Part shown: positions 41,714-50,209 of the stretch, piece after piece
Numbering within the stretch: position 1 is the stretch's first letter
Layout: each line of letters starts with the position of its first letter
Assembly: GCA_947364395.1 (NCBI GenBank)
Contig: CANASS010000008.1
Coordinates: 1-56,890, forward strand
Reading direction: 5' to 3'
Length of the DNA stretch: 56,890 nucleotides
DNA from: an uncultured bacterium
GTDB taxonomy: Bacteria; Bacillota; Clostridia; Oscillospirales; Oscillospiraceae
Made by a program: the position numbers and the translations under genes
The notes under the pieces: generated by a model
What the model was told of the DNA's origin: nothing
Databases searched by the model: none
Seen by the model: the letters and a program-made list of their open reading frames with translations, nothing else

Positions 41714-42427
41714 ATGCCCCAGGAACTGCGCCCGCGCAAGGCTGTGCCCGCTTACGAGGGCACTTTGCGCAATCACATGATTATGATTCCCCCCTGCATC
41801 TCCGAGTGCTCCGGCATCCGGGTGTTCGGGCGGCGGATCAAATCCCTGGCCTTTACCACCGATGTGGCCATTATCCGCAACATCAACGCCGACGCCATCA
41901 TCGCCGTCTACCCCTTCACCCCTCAGCCCGCCATCCACCGGGCCGTCATGCAGGCGGCGGACTTGCCTGTGTTCGCCGGAGTGGGGGGCGGCGTCACCCG
42001 GGGGATGCGGGTGGTGAATCTGGCCAATGACGCCGAGCACGAGGGGGCCTTCGGCGTGGTGGTCAACGCCCCCACCGACAACGAGGTGGTGGGTATGCTC
42101 AAGCGGGTGCTGGACATCCCGGTGGTGGTCACCGTGGTGTCGGACAAGACCGACGTGGCCGCCCGCATCGAGGCCGGAGCGGACATCCTCAACGTGTCCG
42201 GGGCCCAGCACACCCCGGCCATCGTGGGGAGCATCCGGGAGAAATTCCCCGACGTGCCCATTATCGCCACGGGCGGCCCCACCGAGGAGACCATTTTGGA
42301 GACCATCCGCGCCGGGGCCAACGCCATTACATACACGCCCCCCAGCAACGGAGAGCTGTTCGCCCAGTCCATGGCCCGCTACCGCCGGGAGCTGGACGGG
42401 CAGGACCTGGGGAGGGACCAGGAATGA
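41714..42427 (+). CDS. TIM-barrel protein of unknown function
   Basis: A 237-residue soluble protein that looks like a (beta/alpha)8 phosphate-binding barrel: repeated beta-strand ends IIAVYPFTPQP, VFAGVGGGVTRG, PVVVTVVSDKTD, ADILNVSGAQHT, PIIATGGPTEET and ANAITYTPPSNG. The GGP and TGG segments resemble phosphate-gripping loops of aldolase-like or phosphoribosyl barrels. Some databases label relatives only as hydrolase. GAAAGGAG lies before the ATG. It follows the DUF4015 gene by 35 bases and ends at a terminator. Confidence 0.7.
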   Translation: MPQELRPRKAVPAYEGTLRNHMIMIPPCISECSGIRVFGRRIKSLAFTTDVAIIRNINADAIIAVYPFTPQPAIHRAVMQAADLPVFAGVGGGVTRGMRVVNLANDAEHEGAFGVVVNAPTDNEVVGMLKRVLDIPVVVTVVSDKTDVAARIEAGADILNVSGAQHTPAIVGSIREKFPDVPIIATGGPTEETILETIRAGANAITYTPPSNGELFAQSMARYRRELDGQDLGRDQE

Positions 42428-42428
42428 G

Positions 42429-42464
42429 AAACGCCGCGGACGCTCAAGTCCGCGGCGTTCTTTT
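42429..42464. terminator. convergent terminator
   Basis: An 11-bp stem (42430-42440 with 42449-42459) followed by CTTTTG, between the TIM-barrel gene and the glycosylase gene. Confidence 0.8.
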
Positions 42465-42468
42465 GCCG

Positions 42469-43080
42469 TCACAGATAAAACCGCCAGGGAAAGTCCACGG
42501 CCTCCTCCGCGTAGTCGATGCCGATGCGCTTGCCCGCTTGTATATTCAGGGGTTTCAGATCCTCCGCCGGAACGGGCAGGCCCAGTTCCTCCAGGCTGCC
42601 GCACAAAAACAGCGCCTGAGACCCGTGGGGCAGGCCGTTGAGCCTCCGGTCAATGTTCATCCCGGCGCACAGCTTGCCGGGGCCGTTGAGAAAATTCTTT
42701 TTCTGGTAGACGGTCATGTCCCCGCACTTGCAATGGAAGCGGTTTTCTGCTATGATATCCTGGTTATGCCGGGGGGACAGCCCCCGGATGAGCACCGCCG
42801 CCGGTTCCCCTTCGGGCTCGGTGACGAAATTGAGACAGCAGTGCATCCCATAGATGAGGTACACGTAGGCCGTGCCCGGCGGGGCGTACAGGGTCTTGGT
42901 CCGCTCCGTTTTCCGATAGTTGTAGGCGTGGCAGGCCTTGTCCATCCGGCCAATGTAGGCCTCGGTCTCGGTGATGCGGGCGGCCAGGGTGATCCCATCG
43001 TACCGCCGCACCAGATACTTGCCCACCAGGGACCGGGCCGCGTCCACCGTATTTCCCTCAAAAAAGCGCTGCGGGAGCAT
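42469..43080 (-). CDS. DNA-3-methyladenine glycosylase (AAG/MPG type)
   Basis: A 203-residue base-excision repair enzyme removing alkylated purines. It shows the MPG-family features ARSLVGKYLVRRYDG, ITETEAYIGRMDKACHAY (catalytic Glu), a metal-free fold with YVYLIYGMHCCLNFVTEPEG, AVLIRGLSP and GPGKLCAGMNIDRRLNG. Length is typical. The ATG is at 43080; a ribosome binding site AAAGGGG lies nearby. It appears monocistronic. Confidence 0.94.
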   Translation of the reverse strand: MLPQRFFEGNTVDAARSLVGKYLVRRYDGITLAARITETEAYIGRMDKACHAYNYRKTERTKTLYAPPGTAYVYLIYGMHCCLNFVTEPEGEPAAVLIRGLSPRHNQDIIAENRFHCKCGDMTVYQKKNFLNGPGKLCAGMNIDRRLNGLPHGSQALFLCGSLEELGLPVPAEDLKPLNIQAGKRIGIDYAEEAVDFPWRFYL

Positions 43081-43151
43081 GACCGCTCACCCCTTTCCTT
43101 TTCTCCCAGTATACCACGCTTTGATATTTTTGAAAACCCGGAGTTGACTGT

Positions 43152-44087
43152 ATGATGAGCGAAAACACCTTGAAAAAGCTGGCAAAGCCCATGATTGTGC
43201 TGGCCACCCTCATCTGGGGGTCCACCTTCTTCATCCTGAAAGACACCCTGAACGACGTGGACCTGATGTTCCTGCTGGCCTTCCGCTTCACCCTGGCGGC
43301 GGCCATTCTGGCCCTGGTGTTCTGGAAGCGCTGGCGGGTCATGGACCTGGGATACCTCTGGCGGGGCGGGCTGATGGGCGCGCTGATGTTTGCCGCCTAT
43401 GCCGTCCAGAATTACGGGCTCATGGACACCACCCCGGGGAAAAACGCCTTTTTCACCGCCGTCTACTGCGTCATCGTCCCCTTCCTCTACTGGGCGGTGG
43501 ACCGGCTACGCCCCAGCCGCTGGAATGTGCTGGCGGCGGTGCTGTGCGTGGCGGGCATCGGCTTTGTGTCCTGGGACGGCGGGCTGGCCCTGTCTCGGGG
43601 GGACCTGCTCACTCTGCTGTCCGGCTTCCTCTACGCCTGCCACATCACGGCGGTGTCCAAGTTCTCCCAGGGCCGGGATATTTTCATTCTCACCGTGCTC
43701 CAGTTTGCCGCCACCGCCCTGTGCTGCTGGGCGGGCGCCCTGGTCACCCAGGGCATCCCCCTGGACGGACTGCCCCCCAAAGCCTGGTGGGTGCTGCTCT
43801 ATCTGGCCATCGCCGCCACCACCGCGGCCCTGCTGTTCCAGAACGTGGGGCAGAAGTACACAGACCCATCCTCCGCCGCCCTGCTGCTCAGCCTGGAGGC
43901 CCCTTTCGGCGTGGCCTTTTCGGTGCTGTTCGGGGCGGAGAGCCCCGCCCCGCTGATGTACCTGGGGTTTGTGCTCATCTTCCTGGCGGTGGTGTGCTCC
44001 GAGACCCAGTTTAAGTTTCTGCGGAAGGATAAGGACGCTCCTTTTTTCTTTGAAAAGAAAAAAGGAGCCGAAAAAAGAAACTTTTAA
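43152..44087 (+). CDS. EamA/DMT-family transporter
   Basis: A 311-residue inner-membrane protein with ten predicted helices and two EamA repeats (IVLATLIWGSTFFILKDTL and LLTLLSGFLYACHITAVS). The family exports amino acids, nucleotide sugars or other metabolites; the substrate is unknown. GGAG precedes the ATG at eight bases. The last 17 codons come from the hairpin repeat at 44037 and give the tail PFFFEKKKGAEKRNF, nearly that of the YfhO protein at 16328. The native end was probably near KFLRKDKD. Confidence 0.9.
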   Translation: MMSENTLKKLAKPMIVLATLIWGSTFFILKDTLNDVDLMFLLAFRFTLAAAILALVFWKRWRVMDLGYLWRGGLMGALMFAAYAVQNYGLMDTTPGKNAFFTAVYCVIVPFLYWAVDRLRPSRWNVLAAVLCVAGIGFVSWDGGLALSRGDLLTLLSGFLYACHITAVSKFSQGRDIFILTVLQFAATALCCWAGALVTQGIPLDGLPPKAWWVLLYLAIAATTAALLFQNVGQKYTDPSSAALLLSLEAPFGVAFSVLFGAESPAPLMYLGFVLIFLAVVCSETQFKFLRKDKDAPFFFEKKKGAEKRNF

Positions 44088-44283
44088 ACGTCCATCCGTT
44101 TCGGCCTTATAGTTTTCGCAGCCGGGCGGAAACCATTCAGTTGCCGCCCGGCCACGAATTTTCTTGTTGTTATTTCGATTCCACATTCGGGCGGTAGCCG
44201 AGCGTATGTCTTTGGGGAACCACCTGTTCCATAGCGGTCCAAAAGTTCTTTTCGGTTCCTTTTCTTTCAAGAAAAGGAACAAA
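44037..44283. repeat. paired inverted hairpin modules in convergent gap, element 2
   Basis: The left module (44037-44094) is CTCCTTTTTTCTTTGAAAAG-type hairpin plus AAAAAAGAAACTTTTAAACG. The right module (44237-44283) is inverted: GTTCCTTTTCTTGAAAGAAA hairpin plus CGAAAAGAACTTTTGGACCG on the minus strand. The interior has a CCGGGCGG/CCGCCCGG inverted repeat (44114-44153). It has the same plan as element 1 but a different interior, and it too fills a gap between convergent genes. Confidence 0.75.
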
Positions 44284-44301
44284 TCAAATGCTCTTTTCCT
44301 C

Positions 44302-45231
44302 TTAAATGTGTTTTTCCAGCCAGGCCAGCACGTCGGCGTACACCTCGCCCTTGTTGATCTCGTTGAGCATCTCGTGCCGCCCGCCGGGGTAGAGCTTCAT
44401 GGTCAGGTCCGCCGTGCCGTGGTCCTTGAAGAAGCCGTACACCTTTTTCACGCCCTCTCCGTTGGTGCCCACCGGGTCCCGGTCCCCGGAGAACAGGTAC
44501 ACCGGGGTGGACGGGTCCATCCGGGACAGGGCCTCCTGGCTTGAGATGTATTGCAGGCCCCCCATCATGTCCCGGAACATGCCGGCGGTGGGCATGAAGG
44601 TGCAGAAGGGGTCCTTCAGGTAGGCGTCCACCACCGACTCGTCCCGGCAGATCCAGTCCGCCGAGGTGCGGTTGGGGGCGAACTGCTTGTTGTAGGCCCC
44701 CAGGGACAGCCTGTTCACCAGGGGGCTCACCGTCTCCGGCCCCTTCACGGCGCAGATGGCGGAGGCCACCGCTTTGCCCGCCGCCACCAGGGCGGGCTTC
44801 TCCTGGCCGGTGCCGGACAGGATGCAGCCGTCCACTGTGCCGGGGTAGGCGCACAGGTAGGTCCGGGCCAGGAAGGACCCCATGGAGTGGCCCAGCAGGA
44901 AATAGGGGACATTGGGGTGCTTTTCACCCATCAGGACCCGCAGGCGGCGCACGTCGGCGGTCACCAGGGTCCAGCCGTCCTTTTTGCCGAAATAGCCGTA
45001 TTTGCCGTCGTCCGCCGTTTTGCCGTGGCCCAGGTGGTCCCCGCCGCACACCACAAAGCCCCGGTCCGCCAGATACCGGGCAAAGTGGCCGTACCGCCCG
45101 GCGTACTCCGCCACCCCGTGGACGATCTGCACCACCGCCCGGGGTGCGGTGTCCGGCCGCGTCCACAGGCTGGCGCGGCATTGGTGGACGCCGTCCTTGG
45201 AGGGAAAGGAAAATTCCGTAAAATCAGACAT
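44302..45231 (-). CDS. alpha/beta hydrolase, lysophospholipase/monoglyceride lipase type
   Basis: A 309-residue serine hydrolase with the oxyanion HGVAEYAGRY, nucleophile elbow GHSMGSFLA (Ser near residue 120), the acid in LFSGDRDPVG and the His in YPGGRHEMLNE, matching the Hydrolase_4 (PldB/monoglyceride lipase) family. It likely cleaves acylglycerols or lysophospholipids in the cytosol; no signal peptide is seen. It is divergent from the S41 protease with a consensus promoter (TTGACA-17-TAAACT). It ends at repeat element 2. Confidence 0.93.
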   Translation of the reverse strand: MSDFTEFSFPSKDGVHQCRASLWTRPDTAPRAVVQIVHGVAEYAGRYGHFARYLADRGFVVCGGDHLGHGKTADDGKYGYFGKKDGWTLVTADVRRLRVLMGEKHPNVPYFLLGHSMGSFLARTYLCAYPGTVDGCILSGTGQEKPALVAAGKAVASAICAVKGPETVSPLVNRLSLGAYNKQFAPNRTSADWICRDESVVDAYLKDPFCTFMPTAGMFRDMMGGLQYISSQEALSRMDPSTPVYLFSGDRDPVGTNGEGVKKVYGFFKDHGTADLTMKLYPGGRHEMLNEINKGEVYADVLAWLEKHI

Positions 45232-45260
45232 ATTTTGTTCACCCTATTCTTGTCGTTGTG

Positions 45261-45299
45261 TGATATAATCAGTTTAATATGCCCCGCCCCATTTGTCAA
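45261..45299. promoter_or_regulatory. divergent promoters of the lipase and S41 protease genes
   Basis: Leftward: TTGACA (45294-45299), 17-base spacer, TAAACT (45271-45276). Rightward: extended -10 TGATATAAT (45261-45269) with no clear -35. The two overlap, so they may interfere with each other. Confidence 0.65.
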
Positions 45300-45337
45300 T
45301 TTACAAAAGGCCCGGGACGCACAAAAGGAGAACCGCT

Positions 45338-47230
45338 ATGAAGAAATACCTGTCCCGCCTGACCGCCGCCCTGCTGGCCCTGGTTCTGCTCACCGCCCCG
45401 GCCTCCGCCCTGTCGGTGTCCCAGGCCCTGGAGCTGCTGGAGGACAATTTCTATTACGACATTCCCGATGAGGCCTATCAGGCCCAGACCCTGGACGAGC
45501 TCTTTCAGCTGCTAGGCGATCCCTACACCCAGTATATGACCGCCGAGCAGTACAATCTGTTCCTGGACATGGTGGAGGACACCGTGGACATGGTGGGCAT
45601 CGGCGTGGAGATTGCCTATAGCGAAGAGGGCTTCCTTATTGAGAAAACACTGTCCGGAGGCGCCGCCGAAGAGGCCGGGCTCCAGTCCGGCGACCTCATT
45701 GTGGCGGTGGACGGGACCTCCTGCGCTCCCGCCGGGAAGGAGCACCGCCAGCTTCTGCTGGGGGAGGAGGGTACCCAGGTCACCGTCACCGTCCTCCGGG
45801 ACGGCGGGAGCCGGGACTATGTCCTCACCCGCCGGGCGGTGTACATTCCCAACACCCAGATCTCCCTGCTGGAGGGGGGCGTGGGCTATGTGGACTGCGA
45901 CAGCTTCGGCCAGGACACCGACGAGCTGCTGGCCGAGGGGCTGAAGCAGTACGACGGCCAGGTGGACTGCTGGCTGGTGGACCTGCGGGACAATGGGGGC
46001 GGCTATGTGGACTCCGCCGTGGAGATGCTGGCCGCCGTCAACGGCGCGGGGCGGTACCTTTTCTTTGAGGACCAGAACGGCCATGTGGTGGGCTATACCC
46101 GCCGCTCCTCCGCGCTGACCGATAAGCCCATGATCCTGCTGGTGAACGGGGAGAGCGCCTCCGCCTCCGAACTGTTCGCCTCCGGCGTCCGGGACACCGG
46201 GCGGGGCGTCATCGTGGGCAGCCGCACCTACGGCAAGGGGGTGGCCCAGTCCGTGCTGGACGAGTCCACCAGCCCGGCCTATTTCGATGGAGACTGCCTG
46301 AAGGTGACCAGCGCCCGGTTCTACGCTGCGGGCGGCTCCACCACCGACAGGGTGGGAGTCATCCCCACCCTGCTGGTGGACGACGGCTATACCCAGGCGG
46401 TGGCCGAGGCCCTGGCGGGAGGCAGCCCGGAGACCTCCTACCTGTGCGTTATCCCCGGCACCGATCCCTTCTACATCGACCCTGACGCCCCGGACGGCGT
46501 GATGGCCCAGCTGCTGTCTGCCCTGCCGCCCCAGGTGATGGTGTTCTCCAACGGGGGCGTGGCCGGGGGCAATTTCGACCCCTGCACCCCCGCCCAGGCG
46601 GCGGAAAAGCTGGGCCTGTCCTATGAGAATCGCTGGTTTACCGATGTGGAGGACAGCCCCTATGCCGAAGCCATCCACGCCATGGGCGTTTACCAGCTCC
46701 TCAACGGCACCGCCCCCGGCCGGTTCAGCCCCAAGGACAAGCTCACCCGGGCCCAGCTGTGCGTCATGCTGGCCCGCGTGCTCAATGTGACCTCCGCCGG
46801 GTCCGCCCGGTTCTCCGATGTGGCCCCGGACGCCTGGTATGCCGACGGGGTGAACGCCATGGCGGAGCTGGGCCTGGTGGATGGGGTGGGGGATGGCCGC
46901 TTCAACCCGGAGGGCGTTCTCACCAATGAGGAGTTTCTCACCATCATGGGCCGGATGGCCCGGTTCCTCAACTTTGCCCTGGACGACTACGGCGAAGCGG
47001 TGGAGCGCTCTCCCCTGCCGGCCGGGGCCCAAGCCATGCTGGCTGACTACTCGGACTGGGCCAAGAGCGGCGTGGCCGTGCTGGCCTGGGGGCTGGCGGA
47101 CGCCTTAGAGGGCCGGGGAGATATGCTGTACACCAGCTTTGCAGATATTGTGCCCTCCGCCCCCGTCCTCCGGGAGGAAGCCGCCGCCGGGATGTACGCG
47201 GTGCTGGCCGGGCTGGACATCCTGCCCTGA
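45338..47230 (+). CDS. secreted S41-family C-terminal processing protease with SLH domains
   Basis: A 630-residue exoprotein: signal peptide (KKYLSRLTAALLALVLLTAP), a PDZ domain (GFLIEKTLSGGAAEEAGLQS ... LIVAVDG), and the S41 tail-specific protease domain with the Ser in VNGESASASE and the Lys in RTYGKGVAQS. Three C-terminal S-layer-homology segments follow (WFTDVEDSPYAEAIHAMGVY, FSDVAPDAWYADGVNAMAEL, and a weaker third). It is probably held on the cell wall and trims exported proteins. AAAGGAG precedes the ATG at 45338; the longer frame upstream lacks a site. Confidence 0.92.
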   Translation: MKKYLSRLTAALLALVLLTAPASALSVSQALELLEDNFYYDIPDEAYQAQTLDELFQLLGDPYTQYMTAEQYNLFLDMVEDTVDMVGIGVEIAYSEEGFLIEKTLSGGAAEEAGLQSGDLIVAVDGTSCAPAGKEHRQLLLGEEGTQVTVTVLRDGGSRDYVLTRRAVYIPNTQISLLEGGVGYVDCDSFGQDTDELLAEGLKQYDGQVDCWLVDLRDNGGGYVDSAVEMLAAVNGAGRYLFFEDQNGHVVGYTRRSSALTDKPMILLVNGESASASELFASGVRDTGRGVIVGSRTYGKGVAQSVLDESTSPAYFDGDCLKVTSARFYAAGGSTTDRVGVIPTLLVDDGYTQAVAEALAGGSPETSYLCVIPGTDPFYIDPDAPDGVMAQLLSALPPQVMVFSNGGVAGGNFDPCTPAQAAEKLGLSYENRWFTDVEDSPYAEAIHAMGVYQLLNGTAPGRFSPKDKLTRAQLCVMLARVLNVTSAGSARFSDVAPDAWYADGVNAMAELGLVDGVGDGRFNPEGVLTNEEFLTIMGRMARFLNFALDDYGEAVERSPLPAGAQAMLADYSDWAKSGVAVLAWGLADALEGRGDMLYTSFADIVPSAPVLREEAAAGMYAVLAGLDILP

Positions 47231-47236
47231 GCACCC

Positions 47237-47269
47237 AGACAGCCAGGACCCGCCCGGTCCTGGCTGTCT
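47237..47269 (+). terminator. hairpin after the S41 protease gene
   Basis: A perfect 14-bp stem (47237-47250 with 47256-47269) with loop CGCCC. No T-run follows, so it may be a weak terminator or an mRNA 3'-end stabiliser. Confidence 0.6.
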
Positions 47270-47296
47270 CACTTCACGAAAAAAGGAGGCGCTCTC

Positions 47297-47884
47297 ATGA
47301 GCCTGCTGCTTCACATCTGCTGTGCGCCCTGCTCTGTGGCCTGTGTCAAAATGCTGCGGGAGGGGGGGACGGAACCCGCCGGCTTTTGGTATAACCCCAA
47401 CATCCACCCCTTTTTGGAGTACAAGGCCCGGCGGGACACCCTGCGGCAGTACGCCCGGGACATCGGCCTGGACCTGCGGGAGGAGAACTTTTACGGCCTG
47501 CGCCAGTTCACCGCCGCCGTGGCCCAGGACTGTGAGCGCCGCTGCGGCTACTGCTACGCCTGCCGGATGGAGCGTACCGCCCAATATGCCGCTGAAAACG
47601 GATTTACGGGCTTTTCCACCACCCTGCTGGTGTCCCCCTACCAGAACCGGGAGCTGATCTGCGCCACGGGGGCGGAGATAGGGGAGCGGTACGGGGTGGA
47701 GTTTATCCCCTATGACTTCCGCCCCCGCTTTCAGGAGGGCCAAGAGGAGGCAAGGGCGCTGGGGCTGTACATGCAGAAATACTGCGGCTGTGTGTACAGT
47801 GAAGAGGAGCGTTTCTCCAACCGCAGGAAAAAGGAGCTCCACAAACTGCACAAGGCGGAGGCAAGGGGGAACACTCAGTGTTGA
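47297..47884 (+). CDS. queH: epoxyqueuosine reductase QueH
   Basis: A 195-residue non-orthologous replacement of QueG performing the last step of queuosine tRNA modification. It has the QueH/DUF208 cysteine pattern: HICCAPCSVACV at the N-terminus, CERRCGYCYACRMERTA in the middle, and YCGCVYSEEER near the C-terminus, which ligate a [4Fe-4S] cluster and another metal. AAAGGAGG precedes the ATG. It overlaps the rlmD start by seven bases, so the two RNA-modification genes are co-expressed. Confidence 0.95.
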   Translation: MSLLLHICCAPCSVACVKMLREGGTEPAGFWYNPNIHPFLEYKARRDTLRQYARDIGLDLREENFYGLRQFTAAVAQDCERRCGYCYACRMERTAQYAAENGFTGFSTTLLVSPYQNRELICATGAEIGERYGVEFIPYDFRPRFQEGQEEARALGLYMQKYCGCVYSEEERFSNRRKKELHKLHKAEARGNTQC

Positions 47885-49221
47885 AAGAGGGAAAGGTATA
47901 CCGCGCTGTTATTGACGGCTACGCCAGCGGCGGAGAAGGGGTGGCCCGGATTGAGGGCATGGCGGTGTTCGTCAAGGGGGCCCTCCTGGGAGAGCGGGCG
48001 GAGGTGCGGATTGAGCACATCGGCCACAGCGCCGCCTGGGGGCATATCGAAAAGCTGCTGGAACCCTCGCCTCAGCGGCTGGAGCCGGACTGCCCCCATT
48101 ACGGTGTGTGCGGCGGCTGTCAGTTCCGGCACATGACCTACGCCGAAGAGCTGGAGGCCAAGCGCCGCCGGGTGGAGGACGCCCTGCGGCGCATCGGCGG
48201 CGCGGATTTGGCCGTCTCTGTGATCCATGGGGCGGAAAATACTCGGCGTTACCGCAATAAGGTGCAGTTTCCCGTCTCAGATGGGGCGGTTGGCTACTAC
48301 CGGGGCCGCACCCACCGGGTGGTGGACATCGCCGACTGCCTGCTTCAGCCGGAGGTGGACGCCGCCTGCCGGGCCGCTGTCAAGAAGTGGATGGAGGGGT
48401 TTTCCGTCCCGGCCTACGACGAGAAAACAGGCCGTGGGCTGGTCCGCCATCTGTTTCTGCGCACCAATGCCGCCGGAGAGGTCCTGTGCTGCCTGGTGGT
48501 CAACGGAAAAAAGCTCCCCCACGGGGAGGAGCTGGTGAGTGCGCTCCGACAGGCCGCGCCCGGGCTGGCGGGGGTGGTGCTGTCGGTAAACACAAAAAAG
48601 ACAAACGTGATCCTGGGGGACAGGTTCCACACCCTATGGGGACGGGACTGGCTGGAGGAGGAGCTGTGCGGACACCGTTTCCGGCTGTCGGCGCCCTCCT
48701 TCTTCCAGGTGAACCGGGCGCAGACCGAGGTGCTTTACCGCCGGGCGCTGGATTTTGCCGCCCTGACCGGGCGGGAGACGGTGGTGGAGCTGTACTGCGG
48801 CATCGGGACCATCAGCATGACCCTGGCGGAACACGCGAAGCAGGTCATCGGGGTGGAGGTGGTGCCCCAGGCGGTGGACGACGCCAGGGAGAACGCCCGC
48901 CGGAACGGCCTGAAGGACAGGACCCGGTTCGAGTGCGGCGACGCCTCCGACCTGGCCGTCCAGCTGGAAGCGGAGGGGGTTCGGCCAGATGTGGTGGTGG
49001 TGGACCCGCCCCGGAAGGGGCTGGCTCCGGAAGTGGTGGACACCATTGTCCGCATGGCTCCGGACCGGGTGGTATACGTCTCCTGCGACCCAGCCACTCT
49101 GGCCCGGGATGTGAGGCGGTTTTCCGCAGGGGGGTACGCCCCTAGGAGGGCTGAGGCGGTGGACTTGTTCCCAAGGACGGCGCATGTGGAAACCGTGTGC
49201 CTTCTACCCCACATTAAATAA
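47878..49221 (+). CDS. rlmD: 23S rRNA (uracil-5)-methyltransferase, RlmD/RumA family
   Basis: A 447-residue enzyme methylating uracil C5 in 23S rRNA. An N-terminal TRAM domain (IDGYASGGEGVARIEGMAVF) leads to the [4Fe-4S] Cys cluster (CPHYGVCGGCQFRHM), and the SAM domain has VELYCGIGTISMTLAEHAK, VDPPRKGL, and the catalytic Cys in VYVSCDPATLARDV. A GTG start overlaps the queH stop. RlmD or the related RlmCD cannot be told apart from sequence alone. It is the last chromosomal gene before the integrated element. Confidence 0.92.
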   Translation: MLKEGKVYRAVIDGYASGGEGVARIEGMAVFVKGALLGERAEVRIEHIGHSAAWGHIEKLLEPSPQRLEPDCPHYGVCGGCQFRHMTYAEELEAKRRRVEDALRRIGGADLAVSVIHGAENTRRYRNKVQFPVSDGAVGYYRGRTHRVVDIADCLLQPEVDAACRAAVKKWMEGFSVPAYDEKTGRGLVRHLFLRTNAAGEVLCCLVVNGKKLPHGEELVSALRQAAPGLAGVVLSVNTKKTNVILGDRFHTLWGRDWLEEELCGHRFRLSAPSFFQVNRAQTEVLYRRALDFAALTGRETVVELYCGIGTISMTLAEHAKQVIGVEVVPQAVDDARENARRNGLKDRTRFECGDASDLAVQLEAEGVRPDVVVVDPPRKGLAPEVVDTIVRMAPDRVVYVSCDPATLARDVRRFSAGGYAPRRAEAVDLFPRTAHVETVCLLPHIK

Positions 49222-49529
49222 GGATTTTTGGCATTTTGAAGGACTGAAAAACAGTGATTTTCCATCCATTTTCCACCGCAATATTGAAAAATGGTGTTAT
49301 ATGTTCTCGGCCCCGGCTTCGATCAACAATGTGGCGTGGGTATGCCCTTATGGCATAATAAGGACTAATCAGCGCCATGATAACTACAGAGGAAACGGGT
49401 AGAAGCTAGTCCCCTGTAGTCCTTGCGGCGCAACGGGTTCAAGGAATCTGGTGGAAAACGGGCGCAAGCGGTAGCCGGACGCCAAAGGGTAAAACAAAGG
49501 GAAAAAATAAGGGAAAACTTTTGGCCAAG
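49222..49529. other. left boundary region of the integrative element, hairpins, no gene
   Basis: About 310 bases without a supportable ORF. It has an inverted repeat TATGCC/GGCATA (49341-49357) and a nested structure: GCGCC (49372-49376) with GGCGC (49427-49431), enclosing ACTACAG (49383-49389) with CTGTAGT (49414-49420). This is a candidate attachment region or an RNA. The att site cannot be identified without the other end. Confidence 0.4.
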
Positions 49530-49986
49530 TCAATCAGCGTCGATGAGCTTGTTCAACAGATTTTCCATGGTTTTATCGTCGGCCACGGCCCCAACGATGT
49601 TTGCCGCGACGCGCGGGTTTGCGCACAGCCTCACGGCGGCCAGTGCGCTGTGGGTGTCTACCTTTCGGGTGATCCAGCACAGCTGGACAGGCTGTGGGTT
49701 GGTCCTCGCATAGGTCATGATCCGCTCTATCAGTCCGCCCAATTGCCGCGCCCTCCTCGCTAAACAGCTTCTTAATATCGGTATTAGAGCACATGAGGAA
49801 GTCTTTCAACCCCTCATTAGCCCCCAGCACGTCCACCAGGCCGTCGCGCCTGGTGTTCTGCCTACATGCCGCAATAAAGCCCACAACCTCCACCCGTTCC
49901 CCGTCCGCATAAACGAAGGTCATTTTCTGCTGTGGTTTTGGCAGACTTGCCACAAGGCGTTCCAGCCTCTTTTCAAAACCTGTCAT
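49530..49986 (-). CDS. phage-type protein, broken or frameshifted into two frames
   Basis: The frame starting at 49986 (MTGFEKRLERLVASLPKPQQ ...) reads as natural protein to SEEGAA near 49745, then becomes unnatural (poly Arg/Pro). The neighbouring frame from a TTG at 49742 (GGLIERIMTYARTNPQPVQ ... to 49530) reads as a natural continuation. Either a one-base shift joins them into a protein of about 150 residues, or the second is a separate gene started at TTG behind GAGGAGG. Which is true cannot be decided here. It is the last gene downstream of the capsid and overlaps the 74-residue gene by 14 bases. Function unknown. Confidence 0.6.
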
Positions 49987-50197
49987 TCGGCGTCAACTCC
50001 TTTACCAGCTTCTCCAGCTCGTCCAGCCGCCGTTCCTGCTCGTCGGTGCGGATAGAGGTCAAGCACACGTTACAGGCATATAGAACGGCGTTGGCTGTTT
50101 TAGCTTCCAGCTCGTCATTTATCAGCATATTCGCCACCCGGTTCGCGGACTTCCTCACTTCCCTGGGGCTGGAGAGGTTCAAGCGCCGTCTGGCCAT
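49973..50197 (-). CDS. small helical phage-type protein
   Basis: A 74-residue protein, basic at the N-terminus and helical (ANRVANMLINDELEAKTANA, then a C-terminal coiled-coil-like RTDEQERRLDELEKLVKEL). It has two Cys. It lies 13 bases after the capsid gene and overlaps the next gene, so it is co-transcribed. It is not identified; position suggests a head-related or packaging-related accessory role. Confidence 0.7.
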   Translation of the reverse strand: MARRRLNLSSPREVRKSANRVANMLINDELEAKTANAVLYACNVCLTSIRTDEQERRLDELEKLVKELTPNDRF

Positions 50198-50209
50198 ACA
50201 CCCACCGCC

